Below are positions 1 through 8,772 of a DNA stretch of 64,000 nt, piece after piece; position 1 is the first letter of the stretch, and every line of letters starts with the position of its first letter. Origin of the DNA: an uncultured Flavobacteriales bacterium (lineage in GTDB: Bacteria; Bacteroidota; Bacteroidia; Flavobacteriales; Crocinitomicaceae); contig CAMLFH010000003.1 of NCBI GenBank assembly GCA_946479285.1, positions 186,001-250,000 on the forward strand, written 5' to 3'. Made by a program: the position numbers and the translations under genes. A model generated the notes under the pieces. The model made no database searches, was not told the DNA's origin, and worked only from the letters and a program-made list of their open reading frames with translations.

Positions 1-1
1 A

Positions 2-361
2 AAGCTCTGCGAGCTTACACCTTTGCCAATTGCTTTAGATGAAGAGTTGATCGGGATCAATGAGACGAAGCAAAAAATTGAATTGCTGGAGACTATCAAA
101 CCGCAGTACATTATCCTGAAACCGAGTTTGCACGGCGGATTCAGCGGATCGAAAGAATGGATTGAACTGGCGGACGAAAGAGCCATTCCATGGTGGATTA
201 CTTCGGCGTTGGAGAGCAATATCGGATTGAATGCGATTGCGCAGTTTACGGCAGATTATAATGCGGTTTTACCACAAGGATTGGGAACAGGCGGATTGTA
301 TGAGACGAATTTTGAGGCTCCGCTGGAGATTGAAAAAGGACATTTGATTTATCTAAAATAA
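2..361 (+). CDS. menC: o-succinylbenzoate synthase, C-terminal part (5' truncated by window edge)
   Basis: The frame is open from base 2 with no start codon in a sensible place, so the gene begins outside the window. The 119 visible residues resemble the C-terminal barrel of enolase-superfamily o-succinylbenzoate synthases. They carry an ILKPSLHGG segment (the substrate-contacting lysine strand), then ITSALESNIGLNAIAQ, then a GLGTGGLY tail, all of which I associate with Bacteroidota MenC. The enzyme dehydrates SHCHC to o-succinylbenzoate in menaquinone synthesis in the cytoplasm. The family call comes from recognised motifs only. A related muconate-cycloisomerase-like or dipeptide epimerase is possible but fits the SALESNIG segment less well. 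Confidence 0.72.
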   Translation, partial: KLCELTPLPIALDEELIGINETKQKIELLETIKPQYIILKPSLHGGFSGSKEWIELADERAIPWWITSALESNIGLNAIAQFTADYNAVLPQGLGTGGLYETNFEAPLEIEKGHLIYLK

Positions 362-363
362 AG

Positions 364-392
364 GCTGGCGCGAGCCTGAGGCTCGCGCCAGC
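364..392. repeat. perfect 13-bp inverted repeat with 3-nt loop
   Basis: Arms GCTGGCGCGAGCC and GGCTCGCGCCAGC flank TGA. The element lies 3 nt after the menC stop. No T-tract follows on the plus strand, so it is not a textbook terminator for menC. It belongs with the other intergenic palindromes of this window and may protect the 3' end of the mRNA. Confidence 0.7.
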
Positions 393-398
393 AAACAA

Positions 399-428
399 AA
401 AAGGGCTTCTGCAATGCAAAAGCCCTCT
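399..428 (-). terminator. Rho-independent terminator of dnaK
   Basis: Read on the minus strand, an AGGGCTT...AAGCCCT stem is followed by a run of T, 18 nt past the dnaK stop codon. This is the usual layout of an intrinsic terminator. Confidence 0.75.
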
Positions 429-445
429 TCCTGTTAATTTATTTA

Positions 446-2356
446 TTACTTCTTATCGTTCTCATTTACTTCTTCGAAGTCAACATCAGTCACCTCATCA
501 CCTGCATTTCCGCCAGTGTTTCCACCTTGAGCTCCCTGATCTGCACCACCTGCATTCGCAGCGTTATACATTTCCTGAGAAGCTGCCTGGAAAGCATTGT
601 TCAAACGTTCCATTGCCGCATCTAAGTTTGCCATGTTCTTAGCTTCAAACTCAGTCTTCAATGCTGTTAAAGCATCTTCGATCGGTTGTTTTTTATCTGC
701 CGGAATTTTATCTCCGTATTCTGATAATTGACGCTCAGTCTGGAAGATTAATGAATCTGCTTTGTTCAAAGTTTCTGCTTCCTGCATACGTTTTTTATCT
801 GCATCTGCATTTGCTTCTGCTTCTGCTTTCATACGCTTGATATCCTCATCAGACAAACCTGAAGATGCTTCAATCTTGATTGACTGCTCTTTTCCGGTTC
901 CTTTGTCTTTTGCTGAAATGTGCATGATCCCGTTTGCATCCACATCGAATGTTACTTCGATTTGCGGTTCACCACGACGAGACGGTGGAATGTCTGTCAA
1001 TGAGAAACGACCCAATGTTTTGTTGTCGCCTGCCATCGGACGTTCACCTTGCAATACGTGAATGTCTACCGCCGGTTGGTTGTCTGCAGCTGTTGAGAAA
1101 GTCTCAGACTTCTTAGTTGGAATAGTTGTATTCGCTTCGATCAATTTCGTGAATACACCTCCCATTGTTTCAATTCCTAAAGACAATGGAATAACATCCA
1201 ATAGCAAGACATCTTTCACTTCACCTGTCAATACACCACCTTGAATTGCTGCACCAACTGCTACTACTTCATCCGGGTTTACTCCTTTTGACGGAGCTTT
1301 TCCGAAGAAACGCTGCACTGCATCCTGGATTACAGGAATACGTGTTGATCCACCAACCAAAATCACTTCGTCGATATCGCTTGTAGACAATCCTGCATTT
1401 TGAAGAGCAGAACGACAAGGAGCGATTGTTCTTTCAACGATTGAAGAAATCAACTGCTCGAACTTAGAACGCTGTAATGTTCTTACCAAGTGCTTTGGAA
1501 TACCGTTTACCGGCATAATGTATGGCAAGTTGATCTCTGTTGAAGTTGTTGAAGACAACTCGATCTTCGCTTTTTCAGCAGCTTCTTTCAAACGCTGTAA
1601 AGCCATCGGGTCTTCACGCAAGTCCAAACCTTCTTCTGATTTAAACTCGTCAGCCAACCAGGTAATGATTGCATTATCCACATCATCACCACCTAAGTGC
1701 GTATCTCCGTCTGTTGCCAATACTTCGAACACTCCATCTCCTAATTCCAAAACAGAAACGTCATGAGTACCACCACCAAAGTCGAATACAACGATCTTTT
1801 GGTCAATTCCTTTTTTATCCAATCCGTAAGCTAAAGCTGCAGCTGTGGGCTCGTTGATAATGCGTTTGATTGTCAAACCAGCGATTTCACCTGCTTCTTT
1901 TGTAGCCTGGCGTTGTGCGTCGTTAAAGTAAGCCGGAACGGTTACAACCGCTTCAGTCACTTCATGTCCCAAATAATCTTCAGCAGTTTTCTTCATTTTT
2001 TGAAGAATCATTGCAGAGATTTCCTGCGGAGAATACATACGTCCGTCGATGTCTACACGCGGACTATTGTTGTCGCCTTTCACTATTTTATAAGGTACAC
2101 GTCCGGTCTCTTTCTTCATTTCGTCATAAGAAGCTCCCATGAAACGCTTAATGGAGGAAATAGTTTTTGTTGGGTTGGTAATCGCCTGACGTTTTGCAGG
2201 ATCACCAACTTTTAGTTCTCCACCCTCTACGAATGCTACAACAGATGGTGTTGTACGTTTACCTTCAGAATTTGCGATTACAACCGGCTCATTTCCTTCC
2301 ATTACGGAAACACATGAGTTTGTTGTTCCTAAATCGATTCCAATTATTTTTCCCAT
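446..2356 (-). CDS. dnaK: molecular chaperone DnaK (Hsp70)
   Basis: A full-length Hsp70 of 636 residues, the normal size. The N-terminal nucleotide-binding domain starts with [12 protein letters not shown] (about residues 5-16). The phosphate-2 loop reads [13 protein letters not shown], with His where Phe is usual. [11 protein letters not shown] follows, then the substrate-binding domain and a helical lid. The Gly-rich tail ends [15 protein letters not shown], close to the bacterial EEV-type terminus. It folds proteins in the cytosol in an ATP cycle driven by DnaJ and GrpE, both encoded at 38.4-40.2 kb rather than beside it. It stands alone as a single-gene unit with its own terminator. The start codon sits 39 nt after a TGGCA-N6-TTGACT element shared with grpE. 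Confidence 0.98.
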   Translation of the reverse strand: MGKIIGIDLGTTNSCVSVMEGNEPVVIANSEGKRTTPSVVAFVEGGELKVGDPAKRQAITNPTKTISSIKRFMGASYDEMKKETGRVPYKIVKGDNNSPRVDIDGRMYSPQEISAMILQKMKKTAEDYLGHEVTEAVVTVPAYFNDAQRQATKEAGEIAGLTIKRIINEPTAAALAYGLDKKGIDQKIVVFDFGGGTHDVSVLELGDGVFEVLATDGDTHLGGDDVDNAIITWLADEFKSEEGLDLREDPMALQRLKEAAEKAKIELSSTTSTEINLPYIMPVNGIPKHLVRTLQRSKFEQLISSIVERTIAPCRSALQNAGLSTSDIDEVILVGGSTRIPVIQDAVQRFFGKAPSKGVNPDEVVAVGAAIQGGVLTGEVKDVLLLDVIPLSLGIETMGGVFTKLIEANTTIPTKKSETFSTAADNQPAVDIHVLQGERPMAGDNKTLGRFSLTDIPPSRRGEPQIEVTFDVDANGIMHISAKDKGTGKEQSIKIEASSGLSDEDIKRMKAEAEANADADKKRMQEAETLNKADSLIFQTERQLSEYGDKIPADKKQPIEDALTALKTEFEAKNMANLDAAMERLNNAFQAASQEMYNAANAGGADQGAQGGNTGGNAGDEVTDVDFEEVNENDKK

Positions 2357-2678
2357 TTTATTATTTTTTGTTTTTATTCAGATTTTCCTTCCTTAAGTCA
2401 AAGGTTGTGCCAGTTGGAAAGAGTGTCTTAATTCTGACAGATTTGACAAAAAAGACATGAAATACAGGAATTCCGCTGTCGATTTGTCAGAGAAATGTCT
2501 TTTGAAGTACCTTTTTGTCAGTTTGAGCTAAAAATCGAACTGACTGAACCAATATTATAGGCACGCATTTATAGATCCCGCAGATTTTATTTTGAATATT
2601 AGGAACTTCGCGAGCTCAGTCAGTTTTTTAAATTTTCGGTTGGAGCAGTTCGCTCCATCCAGATTTTCATGCAAATAA
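2357..2678. other. intergenic region between dnaK and a permease gene
   Basis: About 320 nt without a convincing gene. Open frames that run through it have no family signature. It holds the dnaK upstream element near 2400, several TGTCA/TGACA half-sites between 2430 and 2520, and a weak TGGAGC...GCTCCA hairpin near 2642-2658 that may end the permease transcript. Nothing else is recognisable. Confidence 0.6.
2396..2412 (-). promoter_or_regulatory. TGGCA-N6-TTGACT element upstream of dnaK
   Basis: On the minus strand this reads TGGCA CAACCT TTGACT, ending 39 nt before the dnaK ATG. The same two blocks at the same spacing occur before grpE (40214-40230). The layout matches a sigma-54 -24/-12 promoter (TGGCAC-N5-TTGC) except that the -12 GC is GA in both copies. 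It could instead be another heat-shock promoter class. The shared motif is seen; its function is inferred. Confidence 0.5.
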
Positions 2679-4181
2679 CTATTCCACCGATGAATCCAAT
2701 AATTTATCTGACTGATTATCTTTCTTCTTAAACACCAGGTAATAAATCGGAATTCCTGCAAGGATCAACAAAATACTCCCAAACGTATCCCAAAAAGTAA
2801 ATAGTGTGAGTGAAACGCAAATTATCACCGCAAAAACCAAATACAAAAACGGAATCACCGGATAACCGAAAGCTTTGTATGGTCTGTGAGCATCTGGCAT
2901 GGTTCTGCGCAATTTGAACAAACCAAGAATCGTTACGATGTAGAAAATCATCGATCCGAAGGTCGCGAACTTGATCAGGATCCCGTAAGAACCAGAACAA
3001 CATAAAATGATCGACCACAAAGCCTGGATCCACATTGCCCAGGCAGGAACTCCGAAACTATTTAACTGGCTTGCCTTTTTGAAAAACAAGCCGTCTTTCG
3101 ACATCGCATAAAACAAACGTGAACCTGCCATGATCAATCCGTTATTACAACCGAATGTGGAAATCATGATCAATATGGCCATCAGGATATTTGCTACATT
3201 TCCAAACAACATAAACGCTGCCGACGTTCCTACTCTATCCGAACTGGCAAATTGAATTCCTGTTGATTGAACAGCTTCTTTGGTGTAGACAAAATTGCCT
3301 TCAAAAGGAGCTCCGTGAATCGGAAGCAAACCAAGGTAGGCAACATTTGCCAAAATGTAAAGAATAGTAACGATGAATGTACCCAGGAACAAAGCTCTTG
3401 GTAGATTTCTTTCGGGATTTCGAATATCTCCTGCAATAAACGTTACATTGTTCCACGCGTCTGAAGAGAACAGTGAGTTGATGATGGTTGTAGACAAAAC
3501 AATCATTAATCCAACAGTGGTCAGATCAACTGCAGGAAGCCAATTCCCCAATTCGTCTTTCTTGATAGAACTTGCATGCCACATATTTTCAAAATTCGCA
3601 TCAAAAAAACCGGATGAAAACCCAACCACTATTCCGGCAACGATCAAGACAGCAAGAGCAATTAACTTGGAACTGGTGAAAATCGCCTGTATGATTTTGC
3701 CATAATTGATTCCGCGAACATTGATAATGGTAAGGATCAGAATCGTGGCTACCCCAACGAAATTGGCTCCGTTAATCTTCACTGAACCGTATTCGAGCAA
3801 GGTTTTATCTACTAATACAGGAAAGAAAACTCCCGCAAACTTCCCGAATGCCACGGCTACTGCTGCAATTACTCCCGTTTGGATTACAGCAAAGGTTGTC
3901 CAGCCGTATAGAAACGACGGCAATTTCCCCCAAGCCTCGCGGATATAAACAAATTGTCCGCCTGCTTTCGGGAACATTGCAGCCAACTCTCCGTAACTTA
4001 AGGCACCAAACAAGGTAATAACTCCCGTAATTAACCAGGTAAAAAGTAACCATCCGGAACTTCCCAAATCGCGCGACATTTCTGCGGAAACAATGAATAT
4101 TCCCGAACCGATCATACTTCCCGCAACCAGGAAAGTTGCATCCAGCAAGCCCAATGATTTCTTAGTCGTGTTTTCTTCCAT
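2679..4181 (-). CDS. APC-superfamily amino acid permease (LAT/YfnA-like)
   Basis: 500 residues with about 12 hydrophobic segments. The N-terminus carries the APC hallmark GSMIGSGIFIV (about 21-31), the unwound first helix that binds the amino-acid backbone. YGELAAMFPKAGGQFVYIREA (about 83-103) marks helix 3. It probably moves amino acids across the inner membrane by exchange or cation symport; the substrate cannot be read from sequence. A second, distantly related APC permease lies directly upstream on the same strand. A terminator separates them, so they are neighbours rather than one operon. The C-terminal tail is short, charged and cytoplasmic. Confidence 0.88.
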   Translation of the reverse strand: MEENTTKKSLGLLDATFLVAGSMIGSGIFIVSAEMSRDLGSSGWLLFTWLITGVITLFGALSYGELAAMFPKAGGQFVYIREAWGKLPSFLYGWTTFAVIQTGVIAAVAVAFGKFAGVFFPVLVDKTLLEYGSVKINGANFVGVATILILTIINVRGINYGKIIQAIFTSSKLIALAVLIVAGIVVGFSSGFFDANFENMWHASSIKKDELGNWLPAVDLTTVGLMIVLSTTIINSLFSSDAWNNVTFIAGDIRNPERNLPRALFLGTFIVTILYILANVAYLGLLPIHGAPFEGNFVYTKEAVQSTGIQFASSDRVGTSAAFMLFGNVANILMAILIMISTFGCNNGLIMAGSRLFYAMSKDGLFFKKASQLNSFGVPAWAMWIQALWSIILCCSGSYGILIKFATFGSMIFYIVTILGLFKLRRTMPDAHRPYKAFGYPVIPFLYLVFAVIICVSLTLFTFWDTFGSILLILAGIPIYYLVFKKKDNQSDKLLDSSVE

Positions 4182-4190
4182 AAGCAGTAA

Positions 4191-4228
4191 TAAAAAAGTC
4201 CCGATTCGTCGCTGCGGATCGGGACTTT
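4191..4228 (-). terminator. Rho-independent terminator after the second permease gene
   Basis: Arms AAAGTCCCGAT and ATCGGGACTTT (11 bp) are followed by T residues on the minus strand, 17 nt past the stop of the gene at 4245-5762. Confidence 0.85.
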
Positions 4229-4244
4229 ATGAATTCAAATAAAT

Positions 4245-5762
4245 TTATTCTTCAGGAGCTTCTTCTTCCGTATCATGTCCGGTGATGGAAGCATCTAAAT
4301 TGTAATGATTCAGATTACTTTTTCTACGGCTATACAGGAAGTAAATGACAATTCCTAAAGCAAGCCAGCTCAATGAAAGCAACTGTGCATCAATACTCAA
4401 ATTACACATCAGGTAGATATTGATAGAAATACCCAAAACCGCTATTACAGGAAGAGCCGGAACTTTAAATGTACGCGGTAAATTCGGTTGTTTCACGCGG
4501 AGTACCCAAACTGCGATACAAACCATTAAGAACGCAAACAAGGTTCCGAAACTAGTCATATCAGCAAGTTTATTGATCGGTGTAAAGGCAGCCACAGTTG
4601 CAATGATAACCCCAAGAATGTAAAGGTTTCGTTTTGGAGTTCCTGAAACCGGGTTAATTTCCGAAAAAACTTTAGGTATCAATCCATCTTTTGCCATTCC
4701 AAGGAAAATACGGGATTGTCCCATGATCATTACCATCAATACAGAAACCAAACCAATAGTTGCCGCAATTGTAATTAGTGTACTTGCCCATTTTTGACCG
4801 GCAATATCGAAGGCATAGGCAACAGGAGCTTTAATTGCATCCGGATAAGCACCTTTCGGATCGAAGTCCTGGTAGTTCATCATTCCCGTTAATACTAAGG
4901 AAACAAGGATGTATAAAACGGTACAGATCAATAAGGAAGCAACGATAGCAAACGGCACATCTTTCTTCGGATTAATTGCTTCACCAGCCTGTGTTGAAAC
5001 GGCATCAAAACCTACGTAAGCAAAGAAGATAGCTGCAGCACCGGAAACAATTCCTGTAACTCCATAAGCATTATGCATGACACCCTCATGTGAAATTTGC
5101 TTTACATCAGGAATAAACGGAGACCAATTGGCCATATTAATAAAGAACAAACCGGCAATAATTACAAACAGTACTGCTGCCACTTTCAGGATTACAATGA
5201 AATTATTGGCTTTCGCTGCGCCTTTAGTTCCTCTAACCAAAATTCCAACAACCAATAAAACAATTAGGAATGCAGGTAAATTCATCGAAAAACCTGTACC
5301 TGTGTAACTTGCAGGATCGGAGGTTAAATAGTCCGGTAAGACTATGTGGAATACCTTGAGGAGTTTATTAAAGTATCCTGACCACGAAACGGCGACTGTC
5401 ATTGATCCCATTGCATATTCCAAAACAAGTCCCCAACCAATGATCCAAGCCAAAAGTTCACCGATTGTTCCGTATGCATAAGCATAAGCTGAACCTTCAA
5501 CCGGTAAAATTGCTGCAAATTCCGAATAACATAAAGCTGCGAAAACACATGCAATCCCTGCGATTATAAAGGATAGAGATAACGCAGGACCTGCATGATA
5601 ATAAGCTCCCGTTCCCGTTAGAACAAAAATTCCACCTCCGATAATTGCACCAACTCCAATTGCTGTTAAGCTCCATTTTCCAAGAACACGCTTCAATTGA
5701 CTTTTCTTCATGTCGTCTTCAAAAGCGCTCATTGGTTTTTTACGCCATACACTGCCTGCCAT
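4245..5762 (-). CDS. APC-superfamily permease, cationic amino acid transporter (CAT) type
   Basis: 505 residues and about 12 membrane segments. The IGVGAIIGGGIFVLTG motif (about 35-50) is the APC substrate-binding loop. CYSEFAAILPVEGSAYAYAY and the IGWGLVLEY segment are typical of the CAT branch, which carries Lys/Arg/ornithine or other amino acids. The first ~30 residues and the last ~35, with a run of Glu, are predicted cytoplasmic. ATG at 5762 gives a normal N-terminus; an in-frame Met at residue 12 is an alternative. A near-consensus -7 box TATCTTTA lies about 30 nt upstream. Substrate unknown. Confidence 0.88.
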   Translation of the reverse strand: MAGSVWRKKPMSAFEDDMKKSQLKRVLGKWSLTAIGVGAIIGGGIFVLTGTGAYYHAGPALSLSFIIAGIACVFAALCYSEFAAILPVEGSAYAYAYGTIGELLAWIIGWGLVLEYAMGSMTVAVSWSGYFNKLLKVFHIVLPDYLTSDPASYTGTGFSMNLPAFLIVLLVVGILVRGTKGAAKANNFIVILKVAAVLFVIIAGLFFINMANWSPFIPDVKQISHEGVMHNAYGVTGIVSGAAAIFFAYVGFDAVSTQAGEAINPKKDVPFAIVASLLICTVLYILVSLVLTGMMNYQDFDPKGAYPDAIKAPVAYAFDIAGQKWASTLITIAATIGLVSVLMVMIMGQSRIFLGMAKDGLIPKVFSEINPVSGTPKRNLYILGVIIATVAAFTPINKLADMTSFGTLFAFLMVCIAVWVLRVKQPNLPRTFKVPALPVIAVLGISINIYLMCNLSIDAQLLSLSWLALGIVIYFLYSRRKSNLNHYNLDASITGHDTEEEAPEE

Positions 5763-5878
5763 ATTAAGATTTTTTAGTTTTCAAGTGTCTAAAGATAGAA
5801 AAAATGTGAATGAATGCTAAAATCTAAATATTTGTTCCGAATTTAACCTACCTTCTCTCCTCATACTAAACTTTCAGT

Positions 5879-5886
5879 TACATTTG
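5879..5886 (+). promoter_or_regulatory. -7 promoter box TACATTTG
   Basis: Matches the Bacteroidota -7 consensus TAnnTTTG and ends 19 nt before the ATG at 5906. No clear -33 partner. Confidence 0.5.
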
Positions 5887-5905
5887 ATATAAATAAAGCT
5901 CTTCT

Positions 5906-7591
5906 ATGTGGATTTTTCGCTTTAGTGCAAACCTTAAGAATTTTTTCAGATTACTGTCCATTATTAGAATCATTGCCGGACATTATACAGCCAATTGGCT
6001 GACAACCGGACCTTTGCGGATTATCTTTGACCCAAGAGGAAAAAATCGAAAAACACGTTCTGAAAGACTGCGTTTGATCATTGAGGATCTGGGTCCCACG
6101 TTTATCAAATTCGGACAAATCGTTGCTGACAGGCCGGATATTGCTTCGGAAGGGTTGCGGATGGAATTGAAAAAATTACAATCTTCTGCCCGCCCAATGC
6201 CCGATGATATTGCGATCCAGATCATTGAGAACGAAATCGGAGCTTCTATCGATACGGTTTTTTTGGAATTCAATGAAGAACACATTGCTTCAGCTTCTAT
6301 CGGCCAGGTTTATACCGGAAAATTACATACCGGGGAAAAAGTGGTCGTTAAAGTACAGCGTCCGAACATCCGCAACAAAATACGCCTGGATATCAAACTT
6401 CTTCAAATATTTGCCCAGAAAGTTCAAAACCAATATCCCGAAATCAGTAATTTCAACCTGATCCGCTTCGTGGAAGATTTTGGCGACATCATGCTCAAAG
6501 AACTCGATTTCATGAACGAGCTTTCCAACATGATGCGTTTTACACACATGTTCAAGGGCGATGACCGGGTATATGTTCCAAAGGTTTACAGCAAGTATTC
6601 TACAGCCAAAGTATTGGTGATGGAATATATTGAAGGAGAAGCTCCGGACAACCTCGAAAACCTGGTTGAAAAAGGATATAATCCGCAGCAAATTGCAGAA
6701 AACGGAGTCAACATCATTTTAACAATGATCCTTAGACATGGTTTCTTCCATGCCGACCCACATTCGGGGAATATGTTTATCCGAAGAGACAACCAAATCG
6801 TTTTGATCGACTTTGGAATGTGTTCCAGCCTGAAACCTAAACAAATTGATGGATTGATCGATTTCCTGATCGGTTTTTCGGAAAATAATCCGCATAAAAT
6901 TTCCAAGGCTTTGTTAAAACTAACCGAAGTGGAAAACTTCCGGGAGATGGAGAGCCTGGAATTTGAGATCAGGGAGCTGACATTGAAATACACCTATTAT
7001 TCATACAATGATGTAGATATTTCCGGTTTGTTTACGGATACTTTCAGGTTATTGATGAAATACGGGATCACGATTCCAAGTAACCTGTACATGCTTTTGA
7101 AAACCCTGGTTACTATTCAAAAAGTGGCCGAAGCGCTGCAGGTAAAACTGGATATGATCTCCATGGTGAAACCTTACGCAGTCGAAAAAATCAAAGAACG
7201 TTTTTCCTGGAAGAACATCAAATCTAAAATTATCACCTCTGCGGAAGACTATTTGTACCTGGTAGAAACACTTCCGAAAGATATCAAAGCGATCGTAACG
7301 AGTTTCAAACACGAAGGATTGCGTCACAACATCAAACTCGGAGAAGAAGGAAATACGATCGGGAATACAGAAATCAGAAGGCATATATACCGTTTTGGCG
7401 CGATCGTTTTACTGGGGATGCTCTTGATCTGTGCCACACTCTTGAAAGTTTACAATGTGCAAATTTTCACCAGCAAGGATGGAAGACCAATTCTGCATGA
7501 AGTTTTTGGGAATTTCCCGGATATTTTCTTTGTGACCACAGTCGTTATATCCGTTTTTGTTGTACTTCGAATGATGTTTAGAGCCAAATAA
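5906..7591 (+). CDS. ABC1/UbiB/ADCK-family atypical kinase
   Basis: 561 residues. The KFGQ motif (about 68-71), diagnostic of the ABC1 kinase family, is followed by an Ala-rich nucleotide loop region and AFGxxHADPHSGN-type catalytic residues (HADPHSGNMF, about 284-293). VLIDFGM supplies the metal-binding Asp. Two C-terminal hydrophobic helices (about 493-513 and 535-555) anchor it in the membrane. In proteobacteria UbiB supports ubiquinone synthesis. This lineage uses menaquinone (menC lies at the window start), so the role may be in lipid or quinone handling. The ATPase gene downstream starts 3 nt after its stop, so the two are probably cotranscribed. Confidence 0.9.
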   Translation: MWIFRFSANLKNFFRLLSIIRIIAGHYTANWLTTGPLRIIFDPRGKNRKTRSERLRLIIEDLGPTFIKFGQIVADRPDIASEGLRMELKKLQSSARPMPDDIAIQIIENEIGASIDTVFLEFNEEHIASASIGQVYTGKLHTGEKVVVKVQRPNIRNKIRLDIKLLQIFAQKVQNQYPEISNFNLIRFVEDFGDIMLKELDFMNELSNMMRFTHMFKGDDRVYVPKVYSKYSTAKVLVMEYIEGEAPDNLENLVEKGYNPQQIAENGVNIILTMILRHGFFHADPHSGNMFIRRDNQIVLIDFGMCSSLKPKQIDGLIDFLIGFSENNPHKISKALLKLTEVENFREMESLEFEIRELTLKYTYYSYNDVDISGLFTDTFRLLMKYGITIPSNLYMLLKTLVTIQKVAEALQVKLDMISMVKPYAVEKIKERFSWKNIKSKIITSAEDYLYLVETLPKDIKAIVTSFKHEGLRHNIKLGEEGNTIGNTEIRRHIYRFGAIVLLGMLLICATLLKVYNVQIFTSKDGRPILHEVFGNFPDIFFVTTVVISVFVVLRMMFRAK

Positions 7592-7594
7592 TTC

Positions 7595-8770
7595 ATGACT
7601 ACTTTTCAATCTAAAATTAACCAAACCAGGAATCACTTTAAAAACTCGGACATTGATCTGGGCTTTCGAAACCTGGTGGATTGTGTGCTGGATACTGCAG
7701 ACAAAACTTACTATCAAAAAACCATTGACCTGGTTTCCTGGAAGGAACAAAACCCGGAAGACCGCGATCAATTTGTTCAAAGATCACTGGAACTGCTTCA
7801 GGAATTGGAACAACTGGCTATTGATGCAAATAATGGGCATGAAGCACTTGCTGTAATTTCCGATCTGACAAAAAAATACCGCAGGAGCTCCTTTGAGATC
7901 GGACCAATAAACATCGCTATTCAATCCGGAGAAATTTGGGGATTAGTGGGTGAAAACGGAAACGGAAAAACCTCTTTGCTTCGCGTTATTGCGAAAGATC
8001 TGGATTTTGACAAAGGCACGATTCTCTTCTCGCATGATTTGGAACAATTAAACTTATACAATCAGCGCTCTCACCTGGCTTATATTCCGCAAAGAACCCC
8101 GAAATGGCATGGTTCTTTGAAGAGCAACCTGAAATTCACTGCAAGTCAGTACGGTATTTTAGGAGAAGAGAATGAATTGCTGGTATTGATGTACATCATT
8201 CGCTTTGGTTTGTGGTCTTTCCGCAATTACAAATGGAGCGAATTATCTTCCGGATATAAAATGCGGTTTGAACTGGCCCGGACTTTCCTTCGAAAACCCA
8301 AATTGCTTTTATTGGATGAACCATTGGCCAACCTGGACGTTCTTGCCCAGCAATTGATTTTAGAAGATTTAAAGCTCATGGCTGCCAGCTTATCCAATCC
8401 GCTGGGAATTATTTTGAGTTCACAACAGCTTTTCGAAGTCGAAAAAGTAGCCGATAAAGTGATCTTCCTGAAAAAAGGAAGTCCTGTGTACATCAATCAA
8501 TCGAAAGAAGTCGAAGAAGATTCATTGGACGGAGCAGAAAAAACCATCCTGGAAATGGATATTCAACTTTCAAAAGAAGAACTTTCGGGAATTATTCAAT
8601 CCTTACCGATAGACCAAATCCAATACAACGGCGGGATTTTCATTGTTCATATTTCAAAACAATCGTGCATGAACGAAGTGCTGCAGAAACTCATTGATTC
8701 CAAGGTGCAGATCACCTACATTCGTGACATCTCCAAATCATCCAGACGCTTTTTCATCCAAAACGCCTAA
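7595..8770 (+). CDS. ABC transporter ATP-binding protein with N-terminal extension
   Basis: 391 residues. The first ~85 are a helical extension unlike a standard ABC domain. Then come Walker A GENGNGKTS (119-127), signature LSSGY (217-221, S-S-G in place of S-G-G), and Walker B LLLLDEP (237-243). The last ~100 residues form an extra C-terminal domain. It hydrolyses ATP for an exporter or a regulatory ABC complex. The partner is probably the membrane protein encoded 2 nt downstream, since no other permease is in the unit. Substrate unknown. Confidence 0.85.
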   Translation: MTTFQSKINQTRNHFKNSDIDLGFRNLVDCVLDTADKTYYQKTIDLVSWKEQNPEDRDQFVQRSLELLQELEQLAIDANNGHEALAVISDLTKKYRRSSFEIGPINIAIQSGEIWGLVGENGNGKTSLLRVIAKDLDFDKGTILFSHDLEQLNLYNQRSHLAYIPQRTPKWHGSLKSNLKFTASQYGILGEENELLVLMYIIRFGLWSFRNYKWSELSSGYKMRFELARTFLRKPKLLLLDEPLANLDVLAQQLILEDLKLMAASLSNPLGIILSSQQLFEVEKVADKVIFLKKGSPVYINQSKEVEEDSLDGAEKTILEMDIQLSKEELSGIIQSLPIDQIQYNGGIFIVHISKQSCMNEVLQKLIDSKVQITYIRDISKSSRRFFIQNA

Positions 8771-8772
8771 CT

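Noticed and set aside
762..2460. Several open frames on the plus strand opposite dnaK
   Set aside because: They mirror the codon periodicity of dnaK, contain no family motif and have no promoter box; shadows.
2555..2761. Short minus-strand frame at the end of the first permease gene
   Set aside because: Overlaps the permease in another frame, no start context or motif.
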